From assembly GCA_024638355.1 (NCBI GenBank), contig JAHEKO010000156.1, forward strand, positions 1 through 8,175: a stretch of DNA of 8,175 bases, written 5' to 3'. The notes under the pieces were generated by a model. It searched no databases. It was not told where the DNA came from and saw nothing but the letters and a program-made list of their open reading frames with translations. This document shows positions 6,318 through 8,175 of this stretch, piece after piece. How positions within the stretch are numbered: the stretch's first letter is position 1; the number at the start of each line of letters is the position of its first letter. The DNA is from Acidobacteriota bacterium. Its GTDB lineage: Bacteria > Acidobacteriota > Thermoanaerobaculia > Multivoradales > JAHEKO01. A program made the translations under genes and the position numbers.

Positions 6318-6947
6318 GTGGCCCGGTTCCTGACAGAGCGCCAGCGGGAGATCCTGGATTTCATCCGCCAGAGCCTTCGGGATCGGGGCGTCTCGCCGAC
6401 GCATCGCGAGATCTGCGATCGCTTCGGCTACTCCTCCTACGGCACCGCGCACAAGCATCTGAAGCTGCTCGAGCAGAAGGGCTACCTGCGCCGGCACTGG
6501 AACCAGAAGCGCGGCGTCGAGCTGACCGACGAGCGGCCGCCGCCGGGGGTCCCGGTGAGCGGAACCGACCGGGAGCTGCCTTTTCTGGGCATCATCGCCG
6601 CCGGCCGTCCGATCGAAGCGCTGCCCGGCGACGATCGCGTCCAGGTGCCGCCCCATCTGCTGCACGGGCGCAACGGCGACCACTACGTCTTGCGCGTCCA
6701 GGGCGACTCGATGATCGACGAGGGCATCCACGACGGCGACCTGGTGGTGGTGAAGCGCCGTGAGGAGGCGCTCGCCGGCGAGATGGTCGTCGCCCTGGTG
6801 GCCGACGAGGTGACGCTCAAGCGGTTCTACCCGGAGGGCGACGAGGTCCGCCTGCAGCCCTCCAATCCGCAGATGGAGCCGATCCGCGTGCCGGCCGACC
6901 AAGTACGGGTGCAGGGCATCGTGGTCGGCCTCATGCGCCGCTTCTAG
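6318..6947 (+). CDS. lexA: LexA repressor (SOS regulator, S24 autopeptidase)
   Basis: A 209-residue LexA. The N-terminal winged helix-turn-helix is residues 1-70 (FLTERQREILDFI, then the recognition helix region SYGTAHKHLKLLEQKGYL at 40-57). A linker precedes the S24 peptidase domain from about 86. The self-cleavage bond is Ala95-Gly96 (IIAAGRP). The Ser/Lys dyad is Ser131 (GDSM) and Lys168 (TLKRFY), spaced 37 residues apart exactly as Ser119/Lys156 in E. coli. LexA represses DNA-damage genes and is cleaved when RecA filaments form on single-stranded DNA. The start is set at GTG 6318 because it gives MARFLTERQ, the usual LexA beginning. A TTG at 6297 would add seven residues but lies inside the proposed promoter spacer. 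There is no Shine-Dalgarno, consistent with a leaderless message. The recognition helix has His45-Lys46 where E. coli has Glu-Glu, so the operator may differ. No other SOS gene adjoins it. Confidence 0.95.
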   Translation: MARFLTERQREILDFIRQSLRDRGVSPTHREICDRFGYSSYGTAHKHLKLLEQKGYLRRHWNQKRGVELTDERPPPGVPVSGTDRELPFLGIIAAGRPIEALPGDDRVQVPPHLLHGRNGDHYVLRVQGDSMIDEGIHDGDLVVVKRREEALAGEMVVALVADEVTLKRFYPEGDEVRLQPSNPQMEPIRVPADQVRVQGIVVGLMRRF

Positions 6948-7051
6948 CCGACATGACCCGGTGAAAAGGTCAGGCTGGCGAGCGCGGGCCGGCCGCTCGA
7001 CAGGCGGCGGATCGAGTCGACCGGCTGTAACCGATTCAACTGCAGCTATAG

Positions 7052-7076
7052 GTAGGTGACGCCAGAATCATCTGGC
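7052..7076 (+). promoter_or_regulatory. Distant Shine-Dalgarno plus hairpin before the PilT/PilU-type gene
   Basis: GTAGGTGA (7052-7059) matches GGAGGTGA at 7 of 8 bases, but ends 19 nt before the ATG at 7079, too far for normal use. Between them lies a perfect stem GCCAGA / TCTGGC with an ATCA loop (7061-7076), ending 2 nt before the ATG. If folded, it would shorten the effective distance from AGG to ATG to about 6 nt. The elements are seen directly; the bridging role is inferred. Confidence 0.45.
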
Positions 7077-7078
7077 CG

Positions 7079-8175
7079 ATGGAGCTCGACCAACTGCTGC
7101 GTCTGATGACCGAGAAGGGCGCCTCGGACCTTCATCTCAAGCCGAAGCGTCCGCCGCTGCTGCGCGTGCACGGCAAGCTGATGCCGCTGGAGCTGGGTCC
7201 GCTCAAGCCATCCGACATCGAGGAGATGGTGTTCGCCATCCTCACGCCGGTGCAGAAGGCGAACCTCGAAGAGCGAATGGCTCTCGATCTCGGCTACGGC
7301 GTCCACGGCCTCTGCCGCTTTCGGGGCAACATCTACGTCCAGCGCGGCACGCTGGCAGCCGCCTTTCGCCGTATCCCCTTCGAGGTACCGGGCTACGACC
7401 AGCTCGGCCTGCCGAGCGTTCTCGATCAGTTCACCAGCCTCAACACCGGGCTGATCCTGGTCACCGGTCCGACCGGCAGCGGCAAGTCGACGACCCTGGC
7501 GACCGTGTTGCGGTCGATCAAGTCGCGCCGGCCGGTGCACATCATCACCATCGAAGACCCGATCGAGTTTCTCTTCTCGGACGACGTCGCGACGGTGTCG
7601 CAGCGCGAGATCGGCACCGATACGCCGAGCTTCGGCGACGCTCTGCGCAACGCGATGCGCCAGGATCCGGACGTCATCATGGTCGGCGAGATGCGCGATG
7701 CGGAGACGGTCGCGACCGTCATCACGGCCGCCGAGACCGGCCACCTGGTCTTTTCGACCCTGCACACCAACAGCGCCGCGCAGACCGTAGATCGGATCCT
7801 CGACCACTTCCCGGGCAACCTGCAGAATCAGATTCGCCAGCAGCTCTCTCAGGTGCTGCAGGGCGTGGTGTCGATGAAGCTGGTCGAGAAGAAGGACGGC
7901 AACGGCATGGTGCCCGCGCTCGAGATCATGCGCGGCAGTCCGAGGGTCTCGAACCTGATCGCCCGCGGCGACACCAAGGAGCTGCTCGAGGAGATCGAGG
8001 GCTCGGTCGCCTACTACGGAATGCAGTCGCTCAACCAGTCGCTCATGGCCCTCCTGGTGCACGACGTCATCACCTACCGCGAGGCGATGCATCAGTCACT
8101 CGACCCCGAGGACCTGTCGCTCAAGCTCAGAAGAATGTTCCCCGAGATCGAGGAAAGGGACGATATGTCAGCATC
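7079..8175 (+). CDS. PilT/PilU-family type IV pilus retraction ATPase (3' end outside the window)
   Basis: At least 365 residues, open to the right edge. The N-terminal PAS-like domain begins MELDQLLRLMTEKGASDLHLKPKRPP, characteristic of PilT-type ATPases. The RecA-like core has Walker A GPTGSGKST (130-138), an Asp box with IEDPIEF (Glu159, Asp160), Walker B VIMVGEMRD with Glu204, and the His box GHLVFSTLHT (His222, His229). Hexamers of this family sit at the cytoplasmic base of the type IV pilus and power retraction (twitching, surface sensing, DNA uptake). At the place of the PilT AIRNLIRE motif there is RVSNLIARGDT (289-299), followed by GMQSLNQSLMALL, so PilT or PilU subtype is left open. 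The reading ends LKLRRMFPEIEERDDMSA, close to the usual C-terminus, so few residues should be missing. ATG 7079 is the first start after the in-frame TAG at 7049. The gene follows lexA by 131 bp and is probably a separate unit. Confidence 0.93.
   Translation, partial: MELDQLLRLMTEKGASDLHLKPKRPPLLRVHGKLMPLELGPLKPSDIEEMVFAILTPVQKANLEERMALDLGYGVHGLCRFRGNIYVQRGTLAAAFRRIPFEVPGYDQLGLPSVLDQFTSLNTGLILVTGPTGSGKSTTLATVLRSIKSRRPVHIITIEDPIEFLFSDDVATVSQREIGTDTPSFGDALRNAMRQDPDVIMVGEMRDAETVATVITAAETGHLVFSTLHTNSAAQTVDRILDHFPGNLQNQIRQQLSQVLQGVVSMKLVEKKDGNGMVPALEIMRGSPRVSNLIARGDTKELLEEIEGSVAYYGMQSLNQSLMALLVHDVITYREAMHQSLDPEDLSLKLRRMFPEIEERDDMSA

Noticed and set aside
6954..6999. Two small stems after lexA (TGACC/GGTCA and CGAGCG/CGCTCG) as a lexA terminator
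   Set aside because: The stems are 5-6 bp with 9-nt loops and neither is followed by a T-tract; such pairings are common by chance at this GC content.
6948..7078. c-di-GMP (GEMM) riboswitch before the pilus ATPase gene
   Set aside because: The location is suggestive and a GGTAGGTGACGC stretch is present, but the conserved GEMM-I core segments are not found and no consistent three-way fold could be drawn.
7046..8092. A 348-codon minus-strand open frame opposite the pilus ATPase
   Set aside because: The plus strand encodes a complete PilT-type core with Walker A, Walker B and His boxes; the minus frame has no recognisable motif.
8165..8175. ATG preceded by GAGGAAAGGGA, possibly the start of a new gene at the right edge
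   Set aside because: The ATG is in frame with the pilus ATPase with no stop codon before it, so it is more simply an internal Met near that protein's C-terminus; the window ends too soon to tell otherwise.

Overview
The window is GC-rich, with strong G/C preference at third codon positions. Six of the seven genes appear to start with GTG. The gene content (bactofilin, a PilT/PilU-type pilus ATPase, LexA, a paired M16 peptidase and an EF-G-2-type factor) fits a diderm, surface-motile, high-GC bacterium, for example Acidobacteriota or Myxococcota-like. The phylum cannot be fixed from the sequence alone. There is no RNA gene, CRISPR array, insertion sequence or prophage signature. This is chromosomal housekeeping and cell-biology sequence.

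Layout. The minus strand carries five genes, read from about 6202 down to 65: bactofilin (6202-5693), a small class I methyltransferase-like protein (5685-5020), a catalytic M16 zinc peptidase (5030-3711), an M16 homologue without the zinc site (3714-2332), and, after a 182-bp gap, an EF-G paralogue (2149-65). The first four are spaced by a 7-nt gap, an 11-nt overlap (or a 25-nt gap if a later start is used) and a 4-nt GTGA overlap, so they look like one operon. The gap before the EF-G gene holds a possible extended -10 promoter, a terminator-like hairpin with a T-tract, and a very strong Shine-Dalgarno. The plus strand carries lexA (6318-6947) and a pilT/pilU-family gene that starts at 7079 and runs off the right edge.

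How the parts relate. The two M16 proteins look like halves of one heterodimeric peptidase: one has the HxxEH zinc site, the other keeps the C-terminal R/Y substrate-binding motif. Bactofilin is a cytoskeletal polymer and the methyltransferase-like protein is its immediate neighbour; their link to the peptidase is inferred from gene order only. lexA and the bactofilin operon diverge from a short region containing a perfect 11-2-11 inverted repeat. Its two arms supply back-to-back TTGACT -35 elements, making it a strong candidate for a shared operator, possibly an uncharacterised LexA box.

The points most worth checking are that palindrome, the apparently leaderless lexA promoter, the terminator-like hairpin in the EF-G leader, the Tyr in place of the catalytic His in the EF-G paralogue, and a hairpin that could bring a distant Shine-Dalgarno close to the pilT/pilU start.
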